Source of the DNA: Micromonospora zingiberis
GTDB taxonomy: Bacteria > Actinomycetota > Actinomycetes > Mycobacteriales > Micromonosporaceae
DNA length: 64,000 nucleotides
Assembly (NCBI RefSeq): GCF_004331455.1
Contig: NZ_SJJR01000004.1
Span: 62,001 to 126,000 of the forward strand
Direction: 5' to 3'
A program made the position numbers and the translations under genes. The notes under the pieces are model-generated. The model worked only from the letters and a program-made list of their open reading frames with translations, was not told the DNA's origin and did not search any database. Below are positions 16,659-26,600 of the stretch, in pieces; within the stretch, counting starts at the first letter, position 1, and every line of letters begins with the position of its first letter.

Positions 16659-18008
16659 GTGCGCCTGTCTGACCTGCGCGGACGTACCGTCGCCGTCTGG
16701 GGGGCCGGCCGGGAGGGCCGGGCCGCGGTGATCGCGATCGCCGCACACGGGCCGGCGGACCTGGTCGCGGTGGACGACAGCGCGAACTTCCTCACCCTGC
16801 CCTGGGAGGGGCCGCTGGCGGAGGCCGCCCCGCTGGTCACCGGCGAGGCCGGCTTCGACCGGCTGGCCGCCGCCGACGTGGTGGTCCGCTCGCCGGGCGT
16901 GCCGCAGACCCACCCGTGGCTGGTGGAGCTACGCCGCCGGGGCGCCACGATCACCCAGGGCACCGCGTTGTGGATGGCCGACCACGGCGAGCGCACCGTC
17001 GGGGTGACCGGCAGCAAGGGCAAGAGCACCACGTCCAGTCTGATCAGTCACCTGTTGGCGGCGGTGGACCGGCCCAACGTCTTCGGCGGCAACATCGGCG
17101 TACCGACGCTGGACCTGCCGGAGGCGGAGCTGTACGTGCTGGAGCTGTCCAGCTACCAGTGCAGCGACCTGACCGACTCGCCCCGGGTGGCGGTGGTCAC
17201 CGCGTTGTTCCCCGAGCACCTCGACGCGCACGGCGGCGAGCGGGAGTACTACCGCGACAAGCTCAACCTGCTCGCGTACGGGCCACGCACCGTCGTGGTC
17301 AACGGTGCGGACCCACGGCTGGCCTTCGAGTTGGGGGACCGGGCGGCGGTTCGCGCCGGCACGGCGGACTCGGTGAACGTGGCCGGCGGACCGGACGGTA
17401 CGCCGTGGTTCCACCTGGTCGACCGGCCGCTGTTCCCCCGGGCGGTGTTGCCGCTGGTCGGGCGGCACAACGAGGGCAACCTCTGCGTGGCCCTGGCGGT
17501 GCTCGACGCGCTCGGCGTGGACGTGGTCGACCGTAAAGACACCCTGGCGCTGGCGGTGGCCGAGTTCCAGGGGTTGGCCCACCGGCTGACCGAGATTCCC
17601 GACCCGTCCGGGCTGACCTTCGTCGACGACACCCTGGCCACCAGCCCGTACGCGGCCATCCACGCCATCGACGCGTACGACGGGCGGCCGTTGACCGTGA
17701 TCGTCGGCGGCAACGACCGGGGCGTCGACTACACCCCGCTGCGCGAGCACCTGGCCGAGCGGGAACTCACCGTGATCGGCATTCCGGACAGCGGCCCGCG
17801 CATCGTCGAGGTGCTCGGTGGCCTGCCGAAGGTGCGTACCGAACTGGTCGAGGACCTGACCGACGCCGTGCAGTTGGCCCGCCAGCTCACGCCGGCCGGC
17901 GGCGTGGTCCTGCTCTCCCCGGCCGCCCCGAGTTACGGCCGCTTCCGCAACTTCGAGCACCGCTCCGAGGTCTTCGCCGAAGCCGTCCGCACCACCTCTC
18001 CCGCCTGA
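16659..18008 (+). CDS. murD2: UDP-N-acetylmuramoyl-L-alanine--L-glutamate ligase (MurD2-type)
   Basis: 449 residues of a Mur ligase. A short N-terminal Rossmann domain (VAVWGAGREGRAAV) is followed by the ATP-binding loop GVTGSKGKSTTSSLI and a central domain with LELSSYQCSDL. The C-terminal domain has HRLTEI, VDDTLATSP and LLSPAAPSYGRFRNFEHR. The GTG at 16659 has GAGGAG 5 nt upstream. Adjacent murL indicates that this ligase adds L-Glu rather than D-Glu. The product then goes to MurL, all in the cytoplasm for peptidoglycan precursor synthesis. It replaces or duplicates the classical MurD/MurI route. Confidence 0.92.
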   Translation: MRLSDLRGRTVAVWGAGREGRAAVIAIAAHGPADLVAVDDSANFLTLPWEGPLAEAAPLVTGEAGFDRLAAADVVVRSPGVPQTHPWLVELRRRGATITQGTALWMADHGERTVGVTGSKGKSTTSSLISHLLAAVDRPNVFGGNIGVPTLDLPEAELYVLELSSYQCSDLTDSPRVAVVTALFPEHLDAHGGEREYYRDKLNLLAYGPRTVVVNGADPRLAFELGDRAAVRAGTADSVNVAGGPDGTPWFHLVDRPLFPRAVLPLVGRHNEGNLCVALAVLDALGVDVVDRKDTLALAVAEFQGLAHRLTEIPDPSGLTFVDDTLATSPYAAIHAIDAYDGRPLTVIVGGNDRGVDYTPLREHLAERELTVIGIPDSGPRIVEVLGGLPKVRTELVEDLTDAVQLARQLTPAGGVVLLSPAAPSYGRFRNFEHRSEVFAEAVRTTSPA

Positions 18009-18017
18009 CCACCCACC

Positions 18018-18049
18018 CGTCGATCATGAAGTTGGCCGAGAACTCGGCC
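18018..18049. terminator. Hairpin between convergent genes, beginning with a dispersed CGTCGATCATG motif
   Basis: GGCCGAG-AA-CTCGGCC (18034-18049) forms a perfect 7-bp stem with a 2-nt loop just after murD2. It is preceded by CGTCGATCATG at 18018-18028. The same 11-mer forms the arms of the palindrome at 62.07-62.14 kb. The last codons of the leftward gene run into this element. A bidirectional terminator role is inferred. Confidence 0.5.
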
Positions 18050-19106
18050 CGGCTCGCTCATCATCGGCGAGGGTGGTGTGCAGGGCGCGCATGGAGCGGA
18101 TCGCCGAGCGGATCTCCTGTAGGTAGCGGCCCGGGGTGAGGGTCGGCTCGGGCAACCGGGTCAGGTCGGCCAGCGTGGGGTCGACGCCGACCGTGTCGAT
18201 CTCGCAGCGGTACGGCACGGCGAGGGTGCGCAGCGCGTCGCAGTGCTGGAACGGCACGTAGATCGGTGCGGTGACCAGCAGGACCTCGTCGTGCCGGGCG
18301 AGTTGCGCGTGTTCGGCCCAGAAACGCTGGGTGTCGGCGGTGTGGGCGCGGCGGCGCTGCGGCTCGCTCGACGGGGCGGCCAACACCCGCACCGGCGGGG
18401 TGCCGGCGGGCCGGTAGGTCCGTGACGACCAGGAATGGTGCGGATGACCGGCGTCCAGACCGTCGTCGGCCGCCGGCGCGGACACGGCGAAGGTGTGGCG
18501 TACCGCCGCGTCCAGCGCGTCGACCTCCGTGTCGCAGCCGGTCACCCCGACGTCGGCCAGGGTCTGCCGTTCCACCTCGGACAGCGGGCGGAAGCTGCCC
18601 AGCACCGCCACCTCACCGCCGACCCCGACACCGGTACGCAGCAGGTGCGCGGCGTACGCCACCCGGCGCAGGCAGGCGTGCGCCAGACCGCCCAGCACCA
18701 CCAGGTGGGCGTACCGGGGGCGGTGCGGTGGTCGGGAGCGGACCAGGCCGAGCGTGTCGGCGGCGGTGCGCACCAACTCGGCGGTGGGCGGGTCGAGGTC
18801 CGGTTCCCGGGCTTCGGGCCGTTCCCGGCCGGCCCGGAAATCCCAGCACCGGGCGGAGAAGTCGTCCAGCCCGGCGAGCACCGCGCCGAGGTCGCCGGCC
18901 GGCCATCGGCCGCCGAAGCGGGCGACCAGCGTGCGTAGCGGGGCGCTGCCGATCCAACCGGAGATGCCGTCGACGATCACGCCGTCACCGGTCGGTGTGG
19001 CGCTCGGCAGGGGCACGGTCGGGGCCGTGCCGCCGGCTGTCGACGTCGCCCGCACCGTCCGGGCCGGGTCGGCGGTCCCGGGCGGCGGGGCGGGACGCTC
19101 GGGCAC
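18024..19106 (-). CDS. Conserved-looking protein of unknown function
   Basis: 360 residues, not recognised. After a Pro/Ala/Thr-rich N-terminal tail there is a soluble alpha/beta-looking core with RYAHLVVLGGLAHACLRRVA and EVAVLGSFRPLSEVER, then LLVTAPIYVPFQHCDALRTL and YRCEIDTVGVD near the end. The paired beta-strand and Gly-rich turns recall nucleotide-binding or DUF218-like folds, but no catalytic motif is certain. No signal peptide or membrane span is evident. It converges on murD2 across a hairpin and lies upstream of the aminotransferase on the opposite strand. Function should be left open. Confidence 0.65.
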   Translation of the reverse strand: MPERPAPPPGTADPARTVRATSTAGGTAPTVPLPSATPTGDGVIVDGISGWIGSAPLRTLVARFGGRWPAGDLGAVLAGLDDFSARCWDFRAGRERPEAREPDLDPPTAELVRTAADTLGLVRSRPPHRPRYAHLVVLGGLAHACLRRVAYAAHLLRTGVGVGGEVAVLGSFRPLSEVERQTLADVGVTGCDTEVDALDAAVRHTFAVSAPAADDGLDAGHPHHSWSSRTYRPAGTPPVRVLAAPSSEPQRRRAHTADTQRFWAEHAQLARHDEVLLVTAPIYVPFQHCDALRTLAVPYRCEIDTVGVDPTLADLTRLPEPTLTPGRYLQEIRSAIRSMRALHTTLADDERAGPSSRPTS

Positions 19107-19345
19107 GGGTCGGATCGTACCGGCCGGCGCAGGGGTACGGGTCGCAACGGGTCATCGCAGCGGCAACGAAAAACGCGGACCGGAGGTCGGTGCCCCGACC
19201 GAAAGTGCGGCGGCAGCAGGGAACGGCCCACGGATTGCGTTGACGTTCTGTCAGGGGGTGCGGGGCCTCGCGCGACACGTTGACACTTGTCCAGCCAACG
19301 ACGGTGGTGAAAGCGTGCGGTTACCGCGAACCGAAGGGTGCGACG

Positions 19346-20653
19346 ATGACCTCCGACGACCTGCTGGCCCGGCATCGGGCCGTGCTCCCGTCCTGGATGC
19401 CGCTCTACTACGCCGAGCCGATCGAACTCGTCTCCGGCGAAGGCCGTCGGGTCACCGACGCCCAGGGCCGCACCTACCTGGACTTCTTCGGCGGGGTGCT
19501 GACGAACATGCTCGGCTACGACATCGCCGAGGTTCGGGAGGCGGTGCAGCGGCAGCTCTCCACCGGGCTCGTGCACACCTCGACGCTCTACCTGATCCGT
19601 CAGCAGGTCGAGCTGGCCGAGAAGATCGCCCGGCTCTCCGGCATCCCCGACGCCCGGGTCTTCTTCACCAACTCCGGCACCGAGGCCAACGAGGCCGCGC
19701 TGCTGGTCGCCACCAACTACCGCCGCTCGCACCAGATCCTCGCGGTCCGCAACAGCTACCACGGCCGGTCGTACGCGACGATGGGCGTGACCGGAAACCG
19801 GGGCTGGTCGACCAGCCAGCTCAACCCGCTCCAGGTCGCCTGGCTGCACTCCGGCGAGCGGCTGCGCGGCCTGCTGGCCCGGCTGCCCGAGGCCGACCGG
19901 ATCGACGCGGCGGTGGAGGACCTGCGGGAGGTGATCGCCACCCAGACCAGCGGGGACGTGTCCTGCCTGCTGGCCGAGCCGATCCAGGGCGTCGGCGGCT
20001 TCGTGCACGGGCCGGACGGCCTCTTCGCCGCCTGGAAGAAGGTCCTCGACGAGCACGGCATCCTGCTCGTCTCCGACGAGGTGCAGACCGGCTGGGGGCG
20101 TACCGGCGAACACTTCTGGGGCTACCAGGCGCACGGCGTCACCCCGGACCTGCTCACCTTCGCCAAGGGCATCGGCAACGGCTACGCGCTGGCCGGGGTG
20201 GTCGGCCGGGCCGAGGTGATGGAGTCGGTCTCCGGCATCAGCTTCTCCACCTTCGGCGGCAACCCGCTGTCCACCGCGGCCGGCAACGCCGTCCTGGACT
20301 ATCTGCTCGACCACGACCTCCAGGCCAACGCCGCCCGGGTCGGTGCGATCCTCGGCGACGGGCTGCGCGCCGCCGTGGCCGACCTGGACCGGGTCGCCGA
20401 GGTGCGCGGCAAGGGTCTGATGCTCGGAGTCGAGTTCGTGCAGCCCGGCACCGGCGAGCCGGACCCGGGACTGACCACCCGGGTCTTCGAGGCGTGCAGG
20501 GAGGGCGGGCTGTTGACCGGCAAGGGCGGGCTCTACGGCAACGTGCTGCGGATGGGACCGCCGCTGACCCTCACCGAGGAGGAGGCCCGCGAGGGCCTGG
20601 CCGTCCTGGTCGACGCGATCCGTTCCTGCGTCGCCGAGGCGGTGACCGCGTGA
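19346..20653 (+). CDS. Class III pyridoxal-phosphate aminotransferase (beta-alanine/omega-amino acid type)
   Basis: 435 residues. It carries the class III landmarks TNSGTEANEAAL, SYHGRSY, DEVQTGWGRTG and TFAKGIGNGYALAG; Lys274 is the expected PLP Schiff-base lysine. The ATG at 19346 has GAAGGG 8 nt upstream. Its stop overlaps the GTG of mmsA by 4 nt. This coupling suggests transamination of beta-alanine (or 3-aminoisobutyrate) to malonate (or methylmalonate) semialdehyde, which MmsA then converts to an acyl-CoA. Alanine-glyoxylate and GABA aminotransferases are close relatives, so the amino donor is not certain. Confidence 0.87.
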   Translation: MTSDDLLARHRAVLPSWMPLYYAEPIELVSGEGRRVTDAQGRTYLDFFGGVLTNMLGYDIAEVREAVQRQLSTGLVHTSTLYLIRQQVELAEKIARLSGIPDARVFFTNSGTEANEAALLVATNYRRSHQILAVRNSYHGRSYATMGVTGNRGWSTSQLNPLQVAWLHSGERLRGLLARLPEADRIDAAVEDLREVIATQTSGDVSCLLAEPIQGVGGFVHGPDGLFAAWKKVLDEHGILLVSDEVQTGWGRTGEHFWGYQAHGVTPDLLTFAKGIGNGYALAGVVGRAEVMESVSGISFSTFGGNPLSTAAGNAVLDYLLDHDLQANAARVGAILGDGLRAAVADLDRVAEVRGKGLMLGVEFVQPGTGEPDPGLTTRVFEACREGGLLTGKGGLYGNVLRMGPPLTLTEEEAREGLAVLVDAIRSCVAEAVTA

Positions 20654-22173
20654 GCGCGGGCAGCGAGTCGGCTCGGCGAGGCGTGCACCTCATCGGGCAC
20701 TTCGTCGACGGCAAGCGGGTCGGCGGCAGTTCGACGCGACGTGGTGACGTCTTCGACCCGGCCACCGGTCGGCGTACCGGCGAGGTGGAGCTGGCCTCCG
20801 CCGCCGACGTCGCGGTCGCCGTGGAGGCCGCCGAGCGGGCGGCACGTAGCTGGCGGGACGCGTCGCTGGCGAAACGGACCGCGGTGCTGTTCGCCTTCCG
20901 TGAGCTGGTGCACGCCCGCCGTGACCAGCTCGCCGAGGTGATCACCGCCGAGCACGGCAAGGTGCTCGCCGACGCCGCCGGCGAGGTGCAGCGCGGGCTG
21001 GAGGTCATCGAGTACGCCTGCGGCATCCCCGCCGCGCTGCGCGGCGGCTTCAGCGAGAACGTCTCCACCGAGGTCGACTCGTACAGCCTGCGCCAGCCCC
21101 TCGGGGTGGTCGCGGTGATCAGCCCGTTCAACTTCCCGGTGATGGTGCCGCTGTGGTTCGTGCCGGTGGCGGTGGCCGCCGGCAACGCCGTGGTGCTCAA
21201 GCCGAGCGAGAAGGACCCGAGCGCGGCCCTGTTGCTGGCCGAGTGGTTCGCCGAGGCCGGCCTGCCCGACGGGGTCCTGAACGTGGTCAACGGCGACAAG
21301 GAGGCGGTCGACGCGCTGCTGGAGCACCCGGCGGTCAAGGCGGTGTCGTTCGTCGGCTCCACCCCGGTCGCCCGGTACGTCTACCAACGCGGCAGCATGG
21401 CCGGCAAGCGGGTGCAGGCGCTCGGCGGGGCGAAGAACCACATGGTGGTGCTGCCCGACGCCGACCTGGACCTGGCCGCCGACGCGGCGGTCAACGCCGG
21501 GTTCGGCTCGGCGGGGGAGCGGTGCATGGCGATCTCCGCGCTGGTGGCGGTGGAACCGGTCGCCGACGACCTGGTGGCCCGGATCGCGCAGCGGATGACC
21601 GGGCTGCGCACCGGGGACGGGCGGCGCGGCTGCGACATGGGTCCGCTGGTCACCGCCGCGCACGCGGACCGGGTGCGGTCGTACGTCGAGGCCGGGGTGG
21701 CCGCCGGGGCGGTGCCGGTGGTCGACGGCCGCGAGGTGACCCCGGACGGCGACCCGGACGGCTACTGGCTCGGCCCGACCCTGTTCGACCACGTCACCCC
21801 CGAGATGTCGATCTACACGGACGAGATCTTCGGGCCGGTGCTGTCGGTACTGCGGGTCGGCTCGTACGACGAGGCCGTGGCGCTGGTCAACGCCAGCCCG
21901 TACGGCAACGGCACGGCGATCTTCACCAACGACGGTGGCGCGGCCCGGCGCTACCAGCACGAGGTGGAGGTCGGCATGGTCGGCGTCAACGTGCCGATCC
22001 CGGTGCCGATGGCGTACTACTCGTTCGGCGGCTGGAAGTCGTCCCTCTTCGGTGACCTGCACGCGCACGGCGCCGACGGCGTCGCCTTTTTCACCCGGGG
22101 CAAGGTGGTCACCAGCCGTTGGCTGGATCCCCGCCACGGTGGGGTCAACCTCGGCTTCCCCACCCAGACCTGA
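20650..22173 (+). CDS. mmsA: CoA-acylating methylmalonate-semialdehyde dehydrogenase
   Basis: 507 residues of the ALDH superfamily. The catalytic Cys lies in FGSAGERCMAISALV, a motif typical of MMSDH. The usual general-base Glu is absent: the segment reads LGGAKNHMVVLPDAD with Asn, as expected for the CoA-dependent subfamily. Other MMSDH hallmarks are GVVAVISPFNFPVMVPLWF and NVPIPVPMAYYSFGGWKSSLF. It oxidises methylmalonate or malonate semialdehyde to propionyl- or acetyl-CoA with CO2 release. It is translationally coupled to the aminotransferase. Its 3' end overlaps the convergent acyltransferase gene by 29 nt. Confidence 0.93.
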   Translation: MSAGSESARRGVHLIGHFVDGKRVGGSSTRRGDVFDPATGRRTGEVELASAADVAVAVEAAERAARSWRDASLAKRTAVLFAFRELVHARRDQLAEVITAEHGKVLADAAGEVQRGLEVIEYACGIPAALRGGFSENVSTEVDSYSLRQPLGVVAVISPFNFPVMVPLWFVPVAVAAGNAVVLKPSEKDPSAALLLAEWFAEAGLPDGVLNVVNGDKEAVDALLEHPAVKAVSFVGSTPVARYVYQRGSMAGKRVQALGGAKNHMVVLPDADLDLAADAAVNAGFGSAGERCMAISALVAVEPVADDLVARIAQRMTGLRTGDGRRGCDMGPLVTAAHADRVRSYVEAGVAAGAVPVVDGREVTPDGDPDGYWLGPTLFDHVTPEMSIYTDEIFGPVLSVLRVGSYDEAVALVNASPYGNGTAIFTNDGGAARRYQHEVEVGMVGVNVPIPVPMAYYSFGGWKSSLFGDLHAHGADGVAFFTRGKVVTSRWLDPRHGGVNLGFPTQT

Positions 22174-23587
22174 GCAGCCGCAGGGTGCCCGCCCCGGCCA
22201 GGTACGCCACCAGGGCGTCGGCGGGCAGCCCGAGCATCTCGGGCGCGGTCTTCGCGGTGGTGCTGTTGGCCACCATGGCGTACACGATGGCGGCGTAACC
22301 GGCGACGACGAGCGTGCCCCGGACCGTCGCCCACCGGCGGCCCGACCGGCCGTCTCCCCGCGGCCGGTCGGCCCCGCCCGTCCGGCGGGTACCCGCCTCG
22401 ATCGGGCCGAAGATCGTGACCAGCCCGGCCAACACCAGGCTCAGCAGCAGCAACCAGGGCAGCCGCCAGCCGAACCAGGCCGCGGTGCCGGCCGCCGGGG
22501 TGGGCAGCACGCCGAGCGCGTCCAGCGCGCCCACCAGCAGGATCACCGCGCTGAGGTGCCACAGGAAGGCGGTGAGGACGACCGCGTTGACCCCGATCAC
22601 CGCCTTCCACGGGCGGCTGCGGCGCAGCCAACGTTCGGCCCGCTCGCGCAGCAGCAGGATCAGCCCGAGTTGGCCGGTGGCCACGGCGAGCAGCGCCAGG
22701 CTGGGCGGGGCGGCGTTGTCCAGCCGCTCACCAGGCATGCTGATCATGCTCACCGGGTACGGGCCGGGCCCGGTCAGCAGCACTGCGACCCCCAGCCCCG
22801 CCGCCATCATCAGCAGCGCCGCCCGGCGGGACATCGGCAGGCACCGGGTGCGGATCAGGGCGAGTCCATCGGCTGGTCGGCTCCGGTCGCGGTCGGCGTC
22901 GGGCCGGTCGCCGTCGGCCGGGTGGCAGTTGCGTCGGCGGGCGTCGTACCAGGCGAAACCGAGTTGGTGGATGGCCAACCAGCCGAGCAGGTAGTTGGGC
23001 AGGGCCAACTCGGCCGGGCCGACCGCGCGGCCCAGGTCGCCCAGGGCGACCAGCAGCACCAGGCCCGCCGGCACGGCCAGGCCGAAGCGACGGTGCAGCG
23101 CGTACATGACCGGGGTCAGCGGCACCACCGCGAAGTAGGCGGCGAGGAACCACAGCGGGATGGTGGCGAACCAGACGACCGTACGCACCTGGCTCGGCTC
23201 GGCACCGACCAGCCGGGCGATCACCGCGCTACCGGCGAGCACCACCACCAGTGCGGTGGTCGGACGCAACAGCCGGGCGCTGCGGCCGAGCAGCCAACCG
23301 ATCGCGTCCGCGCCCCGGTTCCGCTGGGACGCCAGGGAGGCGGCGTTGGCGTACCCGCCGACCAGGAAGAACACCGGCATGACCTGGACCGCCCAGGTCA
23401 GTGGAAAGGCCCAGGGCATCGCCGGCAGGGCCGAGTGGCCGTCGGGTCGGCCCTGCTGGTCGTAGTAGATCGTCGCGATCATCCAGTGGCCGAGGACGAC
23501 CAGCACGATCGCCAGGGCCCGGAGCAGATCGAGGTAGCGCTCGCGGTCGGCCGGCGTCCGTGCGGCAAGTCGGGCCAACCGGCGCAT
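22145..23587 (-). CDS. Acyltransferase-3 family integral membrane protein
   Basis: 480 residues with roughly ten membrane segments. The N-terminal ERYLDLLRALAIVLVVLGHW places Arg and His in the first membrane helix as in Acyl_transf_3 proteins. VMPVFFLVGGYANAAS and WFLAAYFAVVPLTPVMYALH follow, with a hydrophilic insertion rich in Asp/Arg near the middle. Family members transfer acyl groups to extracytoplasmic sugars or lipids; the acceptor is unknown. The ATG at 23587 gives MRRLARLAART, placing the first helix about 20 residues in. It follows the protease gene on the same strand after 38 nt and might be read through with it. Confidence 0.82.
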   Translation of the reverse strand: MRRLARLAARTPADRERYLDLLRALAIVLVVLGHWMIATIYYDQQGRPDGHSALPAMPWAFPLTWAVQVMPVFFLVGGYANAASLASQRNRGADAIGWLLGRSARLLRPTTALVVVLAGSAVIARLVGAEPSQVRTVVWFATIPLWFLAAYFAVVPLTPVMYALHRRFGLAVPAGLVLLVALGDLGRAVGPAELALPNYLLGWLAIHQLGFAWYDARRRNCHPADGDRPDADRDRSRPADGLALIRTRCLPMSRRAALLMMAAGLGVAVLLTGPGPYPVSMISMPGERLDNAAPPSLALLAVATGQLGLILLLRERAERWLRRSRPWKAVIGVNAVVLTAFLWHLSAVILLVGALDALGVLPTPAAGTAAWFGWRLPWLLLLSLVLAGLVTIFGPIEAGTRRTGGADRPRGDGRSGRRWATVRGTLVVAGYAAIVYAMVANSTTAKTAPEMLGLPADALVAYLAGAGTLRLLRSGWGSRG

Positions 23588-23625
23588 GGTCCGAAAATAT
23601 GCCAGCGACAGCGGAGCCACCCGGA

Positions 23626-26600
23626 CTATTCCACCAATTGCTGCGCCTGCGGCGGGGCCGTCAACGCCGCGAGCAGCGCCGCCGTGTCCCGCAGCGCCGT
23701 GTCGCGCAGGTCGAGATGCGGTTCGGCAATGCGCCACCGGGGAATCCAGTGATGTAGCCGGACCAGCACGTCGACCGCGTCCTGGTGGGCGTACCGCCCG
23801 GCCCAGACCAGCGAGAGGGCGCGACTCGCCGCCTCGCTGAACTGAGAGCCCTTCGGACAGTTCGGGTTTAGCGCGGCCGGATGGGCCAGCCAGCGCAGGA
23901 CGATGTCGTCGAGGCGGGCCCCGGCGAGTCCGCAGCGCAGCGCCTGACGCCGGCAGAGCGCCTGGATGAGGCCGTCCAGTTCACCGTGCCCGTTCACTTC
24001 GACCGTCTCGTGCTCGACGGCGTCCAGGTAGCCCTCGACAGACCGCAGTAGCCGATCGCCCAGGTGCGGATAGCGGCCGATAATTCTGGCGATGCCGGTC
24101 AGGCGCCAAGGGATGTCGACATCCTCCGGGTGCGCGCTGGCCCACTCCAACACCACATCGGCAGTGACCTCGGTCAGCACCCTTTGCCGAGTGAGCTGCT
24201 TGCTGACGAAGGCGACGTGCGGCGTCGAACGGTGTTGGTTAGCCCAACGGTCCACGAGCGGCGACATCCACTGCGGCAGGTCGGTCAGCTTGCGTATGGC
24301 CAGCAATGGTGGCAGGACGAACCCGGCGTGTGCCGTATCGCCGTGTTCTCGAAGCCAGGTTAGCGCGGCGTCCACGCCATGAGCCACGGCCTCCTCCGCC
24401 ATATCGCTTCGTTCGAGCAGCGGACGTAGCACGAACGGGGCTTCGGTGGAGGTGCCGTGTTGGTCGAGCCAGTGCAGGGCGTGTTGGATCGCGGGTGGTG
24501 CGTCCTGGGGTGTCAGGTCGTCACGTTCGAGCAGCGGACGTAGCACGAACGGGGCTTCGGTGGAGGTGCCGTGTTGGTCGAGCCAGTGCAGGGCGTGTTG
24601 GATGGCGGGTGGTGTGTCCTGGGGTGGTAGGTCGTCCCGGTCGAGCAGCGGACGTAGCACGAACGGGGCTTCGGTGGAGGTGCCGTGTCGGTCGAGCCAG
24701 TGCAGGGCGTGTTGGATCGCGGGTGGTGCGTCCTGGGGTGTCAGGTCGTGACGTTCGAGCAGCGGACGTAGCACGAACTGAGCCTTTTCGGTGGAGGTGC
24801 CGTGTTGGTCGAGCCAGTACAGGGCGTGTTGGATCGCGGGTGGTGCGTCCTGGGGTGTCAGGTCGTCACGGTCGAGCAGCGGATGCAGCACGAACCGGGC
24901 TTGGGCGAGGGTGCCGTGTTGGTCGAGCCACTGCAGGGCGTGTTGGATCGCGGGTGGTGCGTCCTGGGGTGTCAGGTCGTCACGTCCGAGCAGCGGATGC
25001 ACCACGAACTGGGCTTCGGTGAGGGTGCCGTGTTGGTCGAGCCAGTGCAGGGCGGCGTCGATGCCGTGGCGGGCATCCTCCGGTAGCAGGTCGTTTCGAT
25101 TCAACAAGGTTGCGACGACGAAGCTGGCCTCCACTGCCGTCCGGTGCAGCGTCAGCCAGGCGGTGGCCACCTCGATCAGTGGCGCGGCCTGTGCGGTGGC
25201 GACCGTGCGTAGTCCCTTGTAGAGGATGTGTCGCGCGGGCAGCGACGTGCCGTGTGCGGTCAGCCAGGGGGCCCCGAGTTGCGGCCAGTGGTGGAACAGG
25301 GCCTGCGCCCAGGGGGAGTTGTCCAGCACCGCGCCGAGGGCGTAGGCACCCTCGTCCTGCTGGCTGGCCAGCAGCGCGCCGGCGGTGGTCGCGTTGGCGG
25401 CCAGCCAGGCGGTGCACTGCGCGGCGAGCGGCCCGTCGCGGTGCTGGAGTGCCATGTCGCGCAGCAGCCGGTCCAGGTTCATGGCGTACCGGCCGATGGT
25501 CCGGGCGCTGGTTAGGCTGGCGTCGAGGATCCGGTCGGCGACCTTGGTGCGGACCGTGTCGAGTCCGGCCCGCACGGTGGTGTGTTCGAGCAGTTGGTCG
25601 ACCACGATGTCGTGGACCGGTGCCAGGCCGTCCGGCGTGTAGATCATCCAGCCCATCGCGAGCAGGACGTCGAGCAGGTGCTCGGCGCGCGACTCGTCGC
25701 TGTGCTCGACCCGGCTGCCGCAGGCGATCAGGGCCGGGCGGGGCTGGGGGGTGGCGGCGGCGATCGCGGCGTAGATCTGGAGCCGCACGTCGGGGTCGCG
25801 CTCGTCGTCCAGCCGTTCGGCGTGGTGCAGCAGGTCGTCCTCGTTGAGCCGGCGGACCAGCCAGTCCAGGAGGTTCTCCGGCCGTAGGTCGCCGGTTGCC
25901 GCCGACAGTCGACCCCGATCCGCCTGGGCCTCGGCGGCGGCGGCGATCAGGGTCGCGATGACCGGGCGTCGGCCGCACAGCTGCAACAGCCGTTCGTCGC
26001 CGAGGATCGCCCGGGCCTGTGGTGCCAGGGTGGTGACGATCTGGTGACGGATCCGGTCGAGGTGCTCGTCGTCGGGTCGTAGCTCGACGGGCCGGAACAC
26101 CTCGGTGAGGGTGCTGTTGTCCTTCTGGTGGAACCAGCCGGGGCGGGCCGAGCCGAGCAGAGCGAGGCGGATGCCGCGGGCCCGCGCGGCGGGCAGCAGC
26201 CGGTGCCGGATCGCGGGATAGTCCAGGCCGCTGAGGTTCAGGTAGTCGATGATGATCAGCAGGCGTTCGTCGGTGGTGCTGGTCACCACCTCGATGAGCT
26301 GTTCGGTGGTGACCAGCGGCTCACCGGGGCGCACGTGCAGCACGCCCCAGCCGGCGTCGACCGCGCGGCCGGCGACCTCCAGGCAGGTGCGGGTCTTGCC
26401 GATGCCGGCCTGACCGACCAGGAGCAGACCGGACTGGCCGGCCAGTTCGTCGAGGCGCCCCAGCAGCCGTACCGGATGGGTGGCGGCGTGGCCGTCGGCC
26501 GGCGACACGTACGGCAGCCGGTCTTCGCGCAGGTTGTCGGCCAGTTCGGTGAGCGCCTCGGCGTGCTCGATGATCCCGGTCGGCAGCAGCTGCGGCGGTT

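Noticed and set aside
18493..20649. A plus-strand open frame reading into mmsA from far upstream
   Set aside because: The upstream part overlaps the aminotransferase and unknown genes in other frames and looks like shadow sequence; the coupled GTG at 20650 is the credible start.
24304..25104. CRISPR-like periodicity
   Set aside because: Repeats are contiguous, in frame and 114 bp long without unique spacers; they encode protein helices.
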